The position numbers were made by a program, and so were the translations under genes. Under the pieces are notes generated by a model. That model had not been told where the DNA came from. It did no database searches and saw nothing but the letters and a program-made list of their open reading frames with translations. This document shows, piece after piece, positions 1 through 11,049 of a DNA stretch of 64,000 nt. Source of the stretch: Setophaga petechia (lineage: Eukaryota > Chordata > Aves > Passeriformes > Parulidae); NCBI GenBank assembly GCA_024362935.1, contig JANCRA010000025.1, forward strand, positions 9,016,936-9,080,935. Reading direction: 5' to 3'. Positions within the stretch are counted from its first letter, which is position 1, and every line of letters begins with the position of its first letter.

Positions 1-83
1 GAGGGCGGCCCGACGGAGCGGCTGTCCGGCGGGGCAGCCCCGGGCCGCGGGAAAGGGCGCTGCGCTCCTCGGCCGGCGGAGGA

Positions 84-116
84 GCTCTTCTTCCTCTTCC
101 TCCTCCTCCTCCTCAG
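84..116 (+). repeat. CTT/CTC-rich trinucleotide tract
   Basis: This is a short, imperfect tract of ctt and ctc triplets in the GC-rich left edge. Read in the second frame it gives a serine run. It is polypyrimidine on the plus strand and may be length-variable. Confidence 0.6.
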
Positions 117-669
117 CAGAAAGGCAGCCGGCTCATCTCCGCACCTCGCCGCGGCCCTTCAGAGACTGGCGTTCATCACCTGTGGACAAAGTTAGTTTCC
201 CCATGTCTGTGGAGATGCTGAAGTTAAGCTATGCTGTACTCAAAGAAGTCCCTGGAGCCCCGTCTACCTTCCGTCTCCCCGTGCCTCTCCCTCCCCTCGA
301 TCCAAGCTTTTCCTCTCGTTTCCATCATAGAATGCTTCCAATCTTTTTTTTTTTTTGGTGAATTTTTTATGATAAGAAAATCTATTTGTATCTATCCTAA
401 CCCGTTTGGGGATATATTAAGCTATTTTTGTACATAAGAGAGAGAGAGATTTATAGAGGTTTTGTACAAATGGTTTAAAATGTGTATATCTTGATACGTT
501 TTTAAAATGTAATGCTTATTACCTCTTCATGTTTAGACTGGTAGTCAACGTTACCTTACAACTGCCATTTTTGTACGTGGTTTTGTAAAGGACTTGGATT
601 TCCTCCAGATGTACTTTAGCACCAATGTGTCTTACTTTATAGAAATTTTGTTAATGTATTAATAATGTC

Positions 670-675
670 ATTAAA
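670..675 (+). terminator. Variant poly(A) signal ATTAAA
   Basis: ATTAAA is the commonest variant poly(A) hexamer. It follows an AT-rich stretch with TTAATGTATTAATAATG. A proximal, weaker cleavage site giving a shorter 3' UTR is plausible. No strong U/GU-rich downstream element is obvious straight after it. Confidence 0.4.
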
Positions 676-896
676 CAATGTTCAAAGTGAACAAAGTTTA
701 TGCAGCTATTGTCCAAACGCAAAACGGTAGCCATTTGTTCTCATGTGCTGCCTTTGGGAAAAAGAAAAAAAAAAAAGAAAAAGAAAAACCAGACAAGCAA
801 ACAAACAACCCCCCCACCACCACTGCCTTTTCTTACTGTTTTATTACAAACTGACAAAGGTCCTGTATAACCCTATTTTATACAAACTAGTTTCGT

Positions 897-902
897 AATA
901 AA
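897..902 (+). terminator. Canonical poly(A) signal AATAAA
   Basis: AATAAA is followed at once by a T run and, about 40 bases on, by another T-rich stretch (942-953) that can serve as the downstream U-rich element. With the AT-rich UTR-like sequence upstream, it is the best candidate for the end of the plus-strand transcript entering from the left. Cleavage would be expected roughly 10-30 bases downstream. Confidence 0.6.
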
Positions 903-920
903 ATTTTTTTTTATTAAAAT

Positions 921-2155
921 GATCAGCTGCCTACCGCATGCAATTTTTTTTCTTTCTGCCATTGACAACGATGAATGTAAGGACAGAATGTTAGTCAATG
1001 TTATACCGGAGCTAAGCTGCATATGAAGTGTTTGTACCTGATGGATGTAACATATATATCTTTATTATCTCTATATAAATATGCAAAGATCTAGCGCTAT
1101 CACCATTGTTTCCTTGCCCTTCTGTGTTGCAAATGTGTATCCAAATCAAAAGGAGAGGGGATGATTAATGATTGCATTGTCCTTCCTGAAATCACTGCAC
1201 ATTACAGAATTCCTCCTAAAGCCCAAGTCCTAAAATAAGAGGGCGCTCCATCCCGCGTTTCGGGATGCGGTGTGACCCTGTCCCCCTGCGCGGCTCTGAC
1301 CCAACGGGGCAGGAAAACACGGGGGATGGCACAGCCGCCGCCACCCAAAGCACGGGGCGCTGTGTTGCCTCTGCGAACGCTGGCTGGGTAAATAAAACCG
1401 TGGCCGGGAAGACGGGAAGCGAGAGGCGAAGGGAGATAAAATTAAATAAATAAATAAAGTAGTAGAAATCGGTGGCAGCGTAGAGCTATTGGTCTTTCCA
1501 AAGTTGTTATTCTGCCCAAATAGCGTGATCTGCCTGTAAAAGTACCCAATTACCAAGACTCAAAAAGAAATTGGACTCTTCCCCCCATTCCCTGCTTTTT
1601 TTTTTTTTGCTTTTTTTCTTTTTTTTTTTTTGGCTAGCCTGCTTGTTGTCAGTTAGGAAGGACGTGACCAGAATTCGCCTCCTTTTCGCCTGGCTCCTGC
1701 ATCACTTGCAAATTCAGTTTGCGTGCACCAAGCCAAGCGGAAAGCAAAGCTCAAAATGCATCTTACAAAAAAAAAAAAAAAAAACAAAAAAAAACCAAAA
1801 AAAACCCCAACCCAACAAAGACTGGGGAGAGCCAGTGTATCGTACGGAGTTTAAAAGAAAAAAAAATAGTCCGCTCTGCTACAAATGTGCTGTCGAGTTG
1901 CGAGGGATGCGCTATTTTTAAAAAAAGAGGAGGGAAAAGCTTTGGTGGAGGAGCCCGGAATTTTCCCTCTGTGTGTGTGTGTATGTGTAACTATAGATAG
2001 ATATGGATATAAATACATATATATATATGCACGGACGCATATGCACACATGGTCGCTTACACATGTGTATTCCTGCATTGCTTTTAAAGCATACACACGT
2101 TTGCCCCTTCGCCTCCTCCCCCCATGCCCAGAAATGATCAATACGTGATTTAATC
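921..2155. other. Gene-free flank downstream of the poly(A) signal
   Basis: No gene is seen. The part at 940-1160 is AT-rich and repeat-free. A CpG-containing patch spans about 1236-1430 and carries a small stem-loop (CATCCCG 1249-1255 with CGGGATG 1261-1267), followed by a TAAA run near 1441-1457. Homopolymer T tracts lie at about 1597-1631, an 18-A run at 1767-1784, a GT run at about 1969-1988 and a short TA run at about 2017-2028. Short open frames here read through homopolymers and are not credible. Confidence 0.6.
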
Positions 2156-2213
2156 GCGGGGCGGGGGAGGGCAGAGGAGGGGGAGGACGGGACGGGAGGA
2201 CGGGACACGGTGG
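2156..2213 (+). other. G-rich tract with G-quadruplex potential
   Basis: The plus strand carries a dense series of G runs (GGGG, GGGGG, GGG, GGGGG) followed by repeated GACGGG words. Four or more G runs of at least three, separated by short loops, satisfy the usual G-quadruplex pattern. It lies about 850 bases before the CpG island. Confidence 0.5.
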
Positions 2214-3010
2214 GGTCACGAAATCCCTCATTACTTTAGCACAAACACTCATTGTTTTAACCGCTCGTGGAACTAATGTTTAGTTATGAAAATAATAACC
2301 GTTATATGCCGCCATCCGCTCTCCCTTTACAGCATCTCCCTTTTTATTTACCCACTTTTGCAAGTGTACAGATAAGGTATGCAAAGAAAGTGTAGCGAGT
2401 AATTTATAGCTATGAATATAACATTAGGATAATGTTTCATTCTGTTACAAAGGCGAAATTTCTCTTCCTTGTGTAGACAGGTGTTCTTTTTTGCTCACTT
2501 CTGAATAGTAAATATCCAGACTCATTAAACTAAAGGCAAAGTTACGCTGTTGTTCGCTACAATGTATAAGACAGGCTCAGAAATTCACCACCTCCTCCCT
2601 CCCTTTTCCCCTCAGCCCCCTCCAGAAAGAAAGAAAGAAAGAAAGAAAACACACACACACAATTTTACTGAAGATAGGGAAAGGGCAAAGCAGGATTGGG
2701 GTAAATCTCATTACATCTGCTCTAATCGCTTAGCAACACAAAGCCTTTTCTTGTATTAGCGCGGAGAGCCTTTCAGTGCTGCCTGACAGACAGTATTCAG
2801 TTAGCATTAGTAAACTCCATAAATCAGGGACTTCTTTGGGCGCAGTATAAGTTTTAGAACTACTCAGGATTTGGTTGGGGGTGGGGGAAGAGGAGCGGAG
2901 AGGGGATATGCGTGCAGACGAATGCTGCTTGGCCACGGATTTATTAATTTATCTACCTGTGTGTTTATTTATTGTGGTGCACGAAAACTGTCCCGTCAAC
3001 AATTGCCTCT
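2214..3010. other. Gene-free interval between the G-rich tract and the CpG island
   Basis: Mostly AT-rich sequence without an acceptable gene. The part at 2270-2560 is free of simple repeats and holds several TAAT/ATTA words, so it may be a conserved flank. A second G-rich patch lies at about 2874-2905. Confidence 0.5.
2625..2661 (+). repeat. Compound microsatellite (GAAA)6 then (CA)6
   Basis: Six perfect GAAA units at 2625-2648 run directly into an AC run ending at about 2661. Compound arrays of this kind are usually length-polymorphic. Confidence 0.9.
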
Positions 3011-3166
3011 GCCAGAGTGAGTGCCCACCCCCAAGCCACGGCCCTCAGGCAGCGGGGTAGCCCGGCGAGGCCAGCGGCGCTGGGCAGCGCTGCCCCCGCC
3101 TCCCCAAGCCAGGGCCCGCGGGATCCGCGCCCGCGGAGCCGGGGGGAGCCTGCCCGCGGTGTGGGG

Positions 3167-3173
3167 CTTACCC
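3167..3173 (-). other. Donor-like splice site on the minus strand
   Basis: Read on the minus strand the sequence is AGG|GTAAGC, with the intron beginning at 3171 and running toward lower coordinates. It could serve a transcript starting in the island core and running toward the 3' UTR. No matching acceptor was identified. Confidence 0.2.
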
Positions 3174-3269
3174 TCGCTCCCCATTCCTGCTCCGCCGCTG
3201 CCCACAGCCCCCCGTGATGCTGTCTTATGCGCAAACTCCGCACGCGGGAGCAGCGCCCCTCCCGCACAG

Positions 3270-3552
3270 GTAAGAATGAGGGGGGAGCCCCCAGGCCCTG
3301 TCCCGGGGAAGGGCTGTGGGCACCGCTTTGAGCCTCCTATTGCGCTCAGCCCTGCTCTCACCTTCCCCTGAGAGAGGCGCCGACCCGCACCCAGCCCCGC
3401 TAGCACCGGCTTTTGGGGAGCCCGGGGGTTCATCTCCTGTTCTAATTTTTTTTTCCTCTTCTCTTTTTCCTTTTTTTTTTTTTTTTTAATTTATTTGTTT
3501 GTTCCCCTTCTTCCTTCCTTTTTCTCCCCTGCCCCTCCCCGCGGCGGCGCAG
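3270..3552 (+). other. Candidate GT-AG intron inside the CpG island
   Basis: The donor is CACAG|GTAAGA, a near-consensus 5' splice site with the exon ending at 3269. The acceptor side has a branch-like CTAAT at 3442-3446, a pyrimidine-rich tract of almost 100 bases and then GCGCAG|G with the exon starting at 3553. No AG occurs between 3421 and 3550, so 3551-3552 is the first AG after the branch candidate. Length is 283 bases. Together this is a good intron model for a CpG-island transcript on the plus strand. There is no coding support on either side, so exons would be 5' UTR or non-coding RNA. Chance matching to a poly-T tract is the alternative. Confidence 0.4.
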
Positions 3553-3826
3553 GTCCTGCCTTTTGTGTGTGCGGGCCGGCCGGGGCAGGCGGGGGGGCCG
3601 GGCAGGCAGCGGGCAGCGCTGTCCCCGCGCGTGTCGTGCCTCAGCCTTTATCGCGGCGGCGGCGGCGCGGCGGGGGCCCGGCCCGGCCTCGGGGGCGGCG
3701 TGCGCCCGCCGCAGCTGCCGCCCGCCCGCCTGCGCTCCCCGCCCCGCTCCGCTCCGCGCCCGCCCCGCTCCGCGCTGCCCGGGCCGAGCGGCGAAGGGAG
3801 CGGGCACCTGCCCAAGGAGAGCCGGG

Positions 3827-3875
3827 CACACACACACACACACACACTGGGGTACACACACACACACACACACAC
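3827..3875 (+). repeat. Paired CA microsatellite in the CpG island
   Basis: Two CA arrays (3827-3847 and 3854-3875) are separated by only six bases (tggggt). They lie at the edge of the GC-rich core. Alternating purine-pyrimidine CA tracts can adopt Z-DNA and are often length-variable. Confidence 0.9.
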
Positions 3876-4254
3876 GGGACGCCCTGGCCCGCCGCTCCAC
3901 CATAATGCAGCGCGTATTACTCAGTGCATTCAGGGATTAGCTCGGCTTGAAGTGTGGGGCGATTCTGCGCCTCCCTGCTCCTCCTCGCCTCTTGGAAAGG
4001 GGAGAGGGGAGAAGCGCCCCCCACCCCCGATCGCCTTCCCCCCCCTCCCCGGCTTGTCCCAGCAACTTCAGCTCCCAAGCGAGCCAGCTCTCAGCGTGTC
4101 AGGCCGCACAATGCGGGGCTAATTCCTGCTGCAAAAGGCAAGTGGTGAAGAATCAATCGCAGGCTTTATACAATCAAAAGGGATGATGGGCTTGGGGTTG
4201 CAAATTTTTTTTAAGTTCCCTACCCCAGTCTGAATTTCTCCTGCTCCTTACCCC

Positions 4255-4530
4255 CGTCCTATCAATAATCCCATGCAGGCGATTGCAGACCGAGGTAAAG
4301 CTATCATTTGTATGCGCCTGAAGATTAATTTCCCCCATGTACCAACTCAACGGCATAGTTATCTCTTTAACAGGGAAAACAGTTTGGCTCCATTGTCGGG
4401 TTGCCAAGACCGCCTTTTGAGAAAGGGAGCCCGGCTAGCCTCTGATCAAACTCAAAGGTTAGTTAAAAGACAAAAACAGCTGAAAATCTTCATGAATAAT
4501 GCTGTTTCCCCGAGCCCAGTGTAGTGCAAG
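4255..4530. promoter_or_regulatory. Candidate conserved non-coding element just after the CpG island
   Basis: The interval is free of simple repeats, keeps several CpGs in moderate GC, and holds motif-like words: ATCAATAATCC near 4260, TTAATTT near 4326, and TCAAAGGTTA at 4452-4461, which includes a nuclear-receptor-type half-site (AGGTTA). Conservation cannot be measured here; the call rests on composition and position. Confidence 0.3.
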
Positions 4531-7500
4531 CGCACATTTCAATGCCAGAGCATTTTGTTATGCTGCTCGCCTAAGTCAGAATTTCACAGAAAAGGCAGAG
4601 AAGAAAAGCTCCAACAATTAGAGGGGGCCTGTCAGAAAACATTAACGCCTTCCTCGCCCAGCCTGTCAAGCGTGCTGGAAATAAAAAACGGGCATAGCGA
4701 ATCGCACCTCCACCCTCCGGAGCTGCAGGAGGGAGAGGGAGGGGGAGTTAGGGACAGAGAAGTAAAGAGAGAGAGACAAATGGACAGGCCAGGCAGTTAA
4801 CAGTCCCCCTCGGCTTTGCAGTTCATCCAAAAGCTGGAAAAAGAAGGGGAAAGGACCTGCAGCTGGATGTTCTCACTTGATATTCATCCTTCTGTTTCAT
4901 GCCCCAGAACTATATTTGTTCTCAGGACAATTGAATACACACACACACACAAACAAACACAAACACACATGCACATACTCAAACCTTTACACCTTCAGCC
5001 CTTTCCTGCATCAGCCCTGCAAAGCACACGAGTATCTGGTGAAACAGCAGCCCAGCAGAGCTGTTGATGCTTTCTGCTTTTTTCTCCCTCCAGTCCCATG
5101 TCTAAGTTTTCATCTCTGTTACCATGCAGATGCCCAGGGTGGCCAACCTGCAGCTGGGCTGAAGGACCTCATGTCAGAGAAGCTGTGCTTATGTATGGCA
5201 TCAGAGCTATCTTACTCTTTAGAATTTTTTTAGGAAAATGTGTTTCAAATGTACAGTTCTAACAAGCGAGATCAACTACCATTGATCTCTTTTCCCTAGT
5301 TAAATACCTACTGGCAAGGACACTAAATTTTTAAAGCTTCCCTTGCACTGATGTTGATTTCTGTAAGTGAACATCTAGACTTTGATGCTCCTGGCCAAAG
5401 CACAGAGTTTTACCAGTAATTTAAATAACATGAGAGCTCTGGTCCATCTCTTACTGTGAGCAAAACCTCAGACCACCACTTAAACTCTTTTTTTTTTTTT
5501 TTTTTTTGCCCTTGTTGCCTTTGTTGTCTCATTGCAAAGACATGTATATGTTAATAACTGATAAGGAGCAGATCAGCACTGAGCAGCGTCTACATTCAGC
5601 CTTCTGCTGGGTGGGGAAGAGTGGAGGAGATTACTCCTGTGCATTGCAGTATTCATACAGGGGCTGAAAAAATGAAATTCCAGCAAAATACAAAGTAACT
5701 GAAAGGAAGGAGTACCTCCAACCATCCAATCTGAGGTGTTCCAGGGGTTATATCTGTAAAGGGATACAGCAACACAGTTCAGACAGCATGTGAAAGACAT
5801 CAGACTGCCCATGGTAAGAGAGCTGTGTGATTTCTGCACATCCTGTGGGAGAAAACTTTAAACTTGGGGACAGGAACCCCAGCCCTCCATCCATCCATCC
5901 ACATCCTGAAGCAGAACAGTGCATCCAGGCAAAATGGTACTTGCCCCTCAGAGAAGGCAGGGATCTCCTGCAGCTTTGGAGCCAGATATATCCCTTGAAG
6001 GATGTATGCAAAAGAAAAGCCTCACAGAGCACTGGGACTTTCATTGGCTCTGACGCTTCTGTCCTGGAGAAACACAAGCAACTGGTAGGAGAGGGTGGAA
6101 GTTTCACGAGATACTTTTTCTCCCTCTCTCTGGCTCCCTGGTACTTACCATCCTAATTACAGAGGGGTAAGATGGGTAAAAATACAGGCATTGGAAACTA
6201 AGGGCATCGATCATGGACTGAAGCTATCTAGATGCATTGCTGGCTGTGACTTTGCCCTGACTCAATCCATTTTAGCCTGAGATCCACAAGTGCTAAGCAG
6301 AGACCATGAGTAGTTCCTCACAGGTACCTGGGGATATGCAGGGTTGGGAGAACATGAGAAAACCGGCAAGGGAGAGGGGGTTTGTGATCCAGACTCTGCT
6401 TTGTGCAAGGTGCTGTGGGAAAAGCCAGTGCATTCTAATAGTCTGCCTTATTTTTCTGGGGGACAGATAATCCATGCTTCCTTCTATCCCACTGCAAACA
6501 AGATTCAATCCAGTTTTTGGTCCTTACCTAACAGCCAGAAAAGGACAGTAACATATCCTAAAACATCAGACTAAACATCTGTATGTTGCACAATATGTGA
6601 CCTGTAAGTTGCTTAGGAGTAAAACTCTGAAAATGTTACCCAACAAACCATGTACTTCAATCTTTCCTTAGACCCTGTAAACAACTACAGCAGTCAATTG
6701 CAAAGTTTTCTGCTGGTCACTGCTGCTTTGCACAAACATAGTTTTCTTGCTTTCTGCTTCTATATATTCCCAATAGCACTGGAGAAGAAAAGACAAACTT
6801 CACAAAGACTCCCTAGAACCAGCTCCAGCACCCAGGCCTTTGCTATAGGGGAGGGGAATTGTCTTCTTAAATGGAGCCCAAATTCATTTGGTTCAATTTT
6901 GCAGAAGCAGATCACTGAAAGAGCACAGGTTCCAGTTTTGGGATGAGGTCCTCCTCCCTCCCCACCGTCACACCACTCTCTTGCTCACTCTTCCCCTCCT
7001 GCTGCTGGCCACAGCTTGGAGCTATTTTAATTTGCACTTGCTGGACTGTCAGGGCTATATTACTCTGGAAGAGGAAAGGAAAAGTCCCATATTAGTAAAG
7101 TGTGAAATGGACTTTTGACTGAAAAGGGAAGCCATTTCGACATGATTATACCGTGACACTGCAGATTAAAACCCTGCCATATGGCCTGAGATAGGTTTGT
7201 TCTTACTTTCAGGTAACAACGCATTGCTAATTAAGTGGTGATGACATTTCCAAAGGAAAAAGAAAAAAAGAAAAAGAAAAGCCACTTGTATGTGAAATAA
7301 GAACAGTCCAGAGAAGGGAAGACATCAATTGGTGCTCATAATAGTGGAAATCAGCTTCCTTTTATCATTGTGGTTTGGTCTGAATAGAAGAGAATTTGTT
7401 TGATTTTTTATTGAGTAAACAATAATTCATGTGTGCACTTGTAGGTGTGAACACAGTGCTCCTGAAAGGCACCTGACTGACAGTGCAGGAGAGCAAAGTC

Positions 7501-10500
7501 CTGCATCACATCCAGGACAAACACTGCACGAGCAACAGCTCAGAGAGGCTCCCCACCCTGCTTTGCCAAGGCTTTGCAAGAGGGTGATGGAGGTTTCCCT
7601 GTGTAGGGTGGGAAGCCAACCTGCCTCTTAAATGGCAGTCACATTTAAGCACATACTTTAGTGTGTCTCTATACTGGGGAGCTGTGCTTTTGCATCTCAG
7701 GGGATACAGCAGCAAATGATGGCAGAACCAGCTCACACAAAACCCACAGTCCTGTCTACACCCACTACTGTGTCTCTCTGGGATAGCAGTAGCTTTAAGA
7801 GAATAAATGGAATAGTATCACACTGTTGGTTTACAAGCAAAGGGTCACTTAGCCCACTAAAAACCAGGCCTTTGAGACTTTCAGATGAAGGGTGTTCCTT
7901 AAAGACCCACATTTTACTTGCTCATATACACACGTGCCTATATTCCTCCATGCCATACAGACTCCATTCAGAGCAGCTGACTCAAAAGTCTGAAAAACAG
8001 GCAGTGGGACACATTTTGCTTCATCTTGTTCTATTTTCATAGCAAACCTCATTTTAGGTTGCTCTAATGTACATCATGTGGGTCTGCCTAGTTATGAGCC
8101 CTGACTTAGCAAGGACATTTACAGTGCCTATCCTGTCAAACTGTCAAAAAACAAACAAAAAATGAGGCACAACTTCAATACTTCCATCTCTTCCTGACTG
8201 TGTTGCTGCTCAGATGAACTCCGTGGCTTCATGTGGTTCTCACAGATTTTGTATGCTCAAGATTTGAAGTTGGAGCTCAGCAGCCAATTAAGGTTCTAGA
8301 CAGATATATCTCCATGGATGGGCCTGGAAGCACTTTATAATTTTTGCTCTCAATTTTTTGCTTCTTTCTCTTCTACCTCCTAAACCTCTCACTTCTCATA
8401 GCTGGGGCTGCATCAGCTTGAGAGTTATGCTTGAACCAATTTCCAGGGTAAATACTCATTCACTAGTAAACATCTTCAGGCAGACATTCTCACATCTCTC
8501 CCTAGCACAGTATATTGAGAACAAGTGTGGGTTGGAAGGAGACCAGCAAACCAGGAAGAAAGCACAGATGAAGCCTTCAGAAGAATCTGCTAGCAAGTAC
8601 TACATACCCTAGTCCCAAATCTCCCTGGTCTTCACCAAAGGTTTGTGTTCTGCCCCTTAGGGACTGTCTGGTGAGGATGGTGGCCAATTTCTCCTGCCTC
8701 TGAATCCAGCAAGCCTGTAGAAAATAATGCTGGCTGAAAATCTACATGTTTCTACATGTGCAGAAAGGAGAATGGCATGGACCTGCAGTGTCAGAGGATG
8801 CAGTGCAAGATGCTGTGGCAGAAATCATGACAGGGAGAGGGGCCCTGCTGAGCAGCAGTGCTGTGTACAGCCCAGAGCAGGGCTCTGGTGAGTTAAATGG
8901 GAGCATATAGGAAGAGCAGCACTGAGCAGATCCTCCTGATACCCAGGCAGTGGGTGTCAGATCCTCCTGGCACCCAGTCCCAGGAGACTATTCCATAGCA
9001 GCCAGCAGCACCCCAGGGCTCCCACAGGTCTCTCCTCTTGTGTTCATGTATATGTCAGAAGAGATGTGGTTGTGCAGATAGAGATGCTTGTAGAGAAGGT
9101 TGGCAGGAGTGTGAAACAAACACAGGATGATAATGGCTTTATCCTTACTTCAAATACTTGGTCTCTATCTGAAGGCAGATGTGTTTTCAGATATATTTTC
9201 ACTTTCTCCGAGACCCTGTGGCAATCACTGTGAAGAGATTACAATGTACAGAGAAACAGAAAAAAACCCAAGCTGCTGGAGAAACCAAACCTCCTTCCCT
9301 CCTCCCTTGCTCCAAGTTAAATGCCAGAAGACCACTGCAGCCCCAGGGCAGGTGAGGAGGACAATGACACATCCAAGAGGGGCACTTTGCTCAGTCTGGG
9401 CTGTCCCTTGGCTTCTCTGCATGACCAACCCCCATCTTCTTGGCACTTCACTTTTAGTTACCACTACTCCTCTCTCTCTGTGTGGGGAACTGCTACTGAC
9501 CAATGGAGCATTTATAAATAGAACAATGTTTAATTAACACAACAGTAGGACAGACTTGTTGAAATACTTCCCAGACAGCAGGCAAGAGTCCTGACAAGGA
9601 GACTATTATGGGAATTTTAATGAATCCTTCCAGAGTGGGACAGCTTCCATACACCTACATCGCAATGACTAATTTTGTTTGTGAAAATTGTATTGGTAAA
9701 TGATGCAGAGTGACAATAACGTTGGGGACCAGCAAACTGAATAAAGTCACTGGGTGACTGTGTGAAATACTGCCTACAGACAGAGCAGAGTGCTTACTAA
9801 ATGCAGTGCAGTCATGGGTCCGAGTGCCCAAAAGCCCAGCTACAAATGGAGTTTGCATAAGGCAGGCAAAGAAGCAATTAAATAACCCAAACAAGGATCT
9901 AGCTGTGCCAGATGACACCACAGCATGAAAAGAAGCAGGGGCTGAGCAACTACTTCTGTGAGACACAACCAGGAGCATGTGCCTTATTAACACCACTGTT
10001 AAATGCATGCTTGCTAGCTGCTGCTGCTGTAATTGAGGCCACTCACAGATATCCTTGCCATCTCCCTTTCTAAGAAAACAGGAAATTAAAATTGTCTGCC
10101 CCAGTGCTGGGCCTGTGTAAGGTTCCCACCTATGATACTGCAGCCTATTTCTTCTAACAGGGATGTGAGAAATGTGAGTCAGAGGGCACTGGAAGGACAA
10201 AATGTACAATGTCAGTGCATTCCCTTGAGATCACCTCCTCCTAGCTCTGGAAACTTTTCTTACTCCTCTAGCAGAGACATTGTACACAATCAGTAACCCA
10301 GTGGCCGTAATCAATAAGTACTAACGAGCTCAGAATTTCAGAAAGAGATTTTTATCGTTAAAAATCTTAAGAAAAAGCTCTCAGGAAGGCAGTCTGCAAT
10401 GAAAAATGTGTTATATTCAGATTTTCCAGTTCAGTTCTGCACTGCTGTGCTGTACAGACAGTAGCCAGCAAGGGACTCTCTGCAGGCCCATTCTTCTGAC

Positions 10501-11045
10501 TTCATTGTTATACATCTGAGGTTCTTTCTCCCCAAAGATCTAGATTTTAATAAATGGATTCAAGATATGCCTTATCTATCCATGGAGACTGGGCACCACC
10601 AGTTTTCTTCTCTGATTTTGCCATTTTCTCTTCCTGACAGGCATATCACATTTTTTTCTGGAGTACAACAAATAAGGTGAATGCACATTGACTACTGAAA
10701 CATGTTGCAATGCATTCCAAACAAAACAGTGTTGAAAAGTGAGTTTGAAATGGAAGTGTATGCTAGAATAGTGAGAAGAGCAGTAAAATAAAAACTTTGC
10801 TCCGCTACTTAAAAAATTCAGGAGCAAAATAATTTCTGAATTGTTGGGCTTAACAATGATGTACTCAAAGCTGACCAACGAAATCAACAAAATTATTGTT
10901 GAAAACTTCAGCAACACATAAGGATTTCACAGAACTAGAGTCAAACTTTGCAAACTGCTTACCATAAGCTTTGCTTTTCTGAGGAAAAGATGTGAGGGAG
11001 GAGAGAATATATTCTTTTTCCTGCTACAGATGCTGCATTCAGAGG
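4531..11045. other. Gene-free interval, 4.5-11.0 kb
   Basis: No gene is recognisable. Open frames are short, overlap on both strands and have no family resemblance; the longest, 184 codons on the minus strand at 9655-10209, resembles nothing I know. Simple sequence includes a CA run at 4937-4950, 20 T's at 5488-5507, CCAT units near 5887-5901 and A/G-rich tracts near 7254-7281. A direct repeat of CAGATCCTCCTG occurs near 8928 and 8957. Confidence 0.6.
5488..5507 (+). repeat. Poly-T tract (20 T)
   Basis: Uninterrupted run of 20 T. The flank shows no target duplication or pseudogene body that would make it a retroposon tail. Confidence 0.9.
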
Positions 11046-11049
11046 TGCA

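Larger units (their letters stand above)
1..920 (+). other. Candidate 3' terminal exon / 3' UTR of an unidentified gene (5' end outside window)
   Basis: The first ~180 bases are GC-rich. The sequence then becomes AT-rich with T runs, several TTTTGTAC-type words, a Pumilio-like TGTACATA at 429-436 and a TGTATATC at 483-490, and ends at poly(A) signals on the plus strand. This is the usual look of a vertebrate 3' UTR. One frame is open from base 2 to a TGA at 359-361 (119 codons, including a run of 11 serine codons near codons 31-41). Its last residues come from a poly-T run, so I read it as chance rather than a coding tail, although a coding end at the very start cannot be excluded. I could not identify the gene. 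The long gene-free flank would suit a developmental transcription factor, but the UTR alone does not prove that. An unspliced non-coding RNA is the main alternative. Confidence 0.55.
3015..4140. promoter_or_regulatory. CpG island, probable promoter region
   Basis: High GC and frequent CpG run from about 3015 to 4140, interrupted only by a pyrimidine tract at about 3440-3540. The core at 3538-3830 is extreme, with CGG runs and many GC-box-like words (for example clustered CCCGCCCC/CCGCTCC at 3735-3775), which fits Sp1-type promoters. No convincing TATA box sits in the core. The island lies ~2.1 kb beyond the poly(A) signal of the left-hand transcript, so it probably drives another transcript or is a regulatory island of the same locus. 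Direction cannot be settled: splice-like sites exist on both strands (plus donor at 3270, minus donor at 3171). Confidence 0.75.

Noticed and set aside
2..358. Open frame of 119 codons from the window edge with a serine run
   Set aside because: It ends by translating a poly-T run, lies in UTR-like sequence and resembles no protein I know; kept only as a caveat in the 3' UTR entry.
1767..1815. A-rich tract as a retroposon tail
   Set aside because: No retroposon body is recognisable upstream. It is a plain A-rich, AACC-interrupted tract.
3021..4122. Several overlapping open frames of 116-207 codons in the CpG island
   Set aside because: Open frames on both strands at once are expected in GC-rich DNA, and they translate CA repeats and CGG runs. 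No domain is visible.
9655..10209. Minus-strand open frame of 184 codons
   Set aside because: No recognisable domain, no splice or promoter context and no support beyond length.
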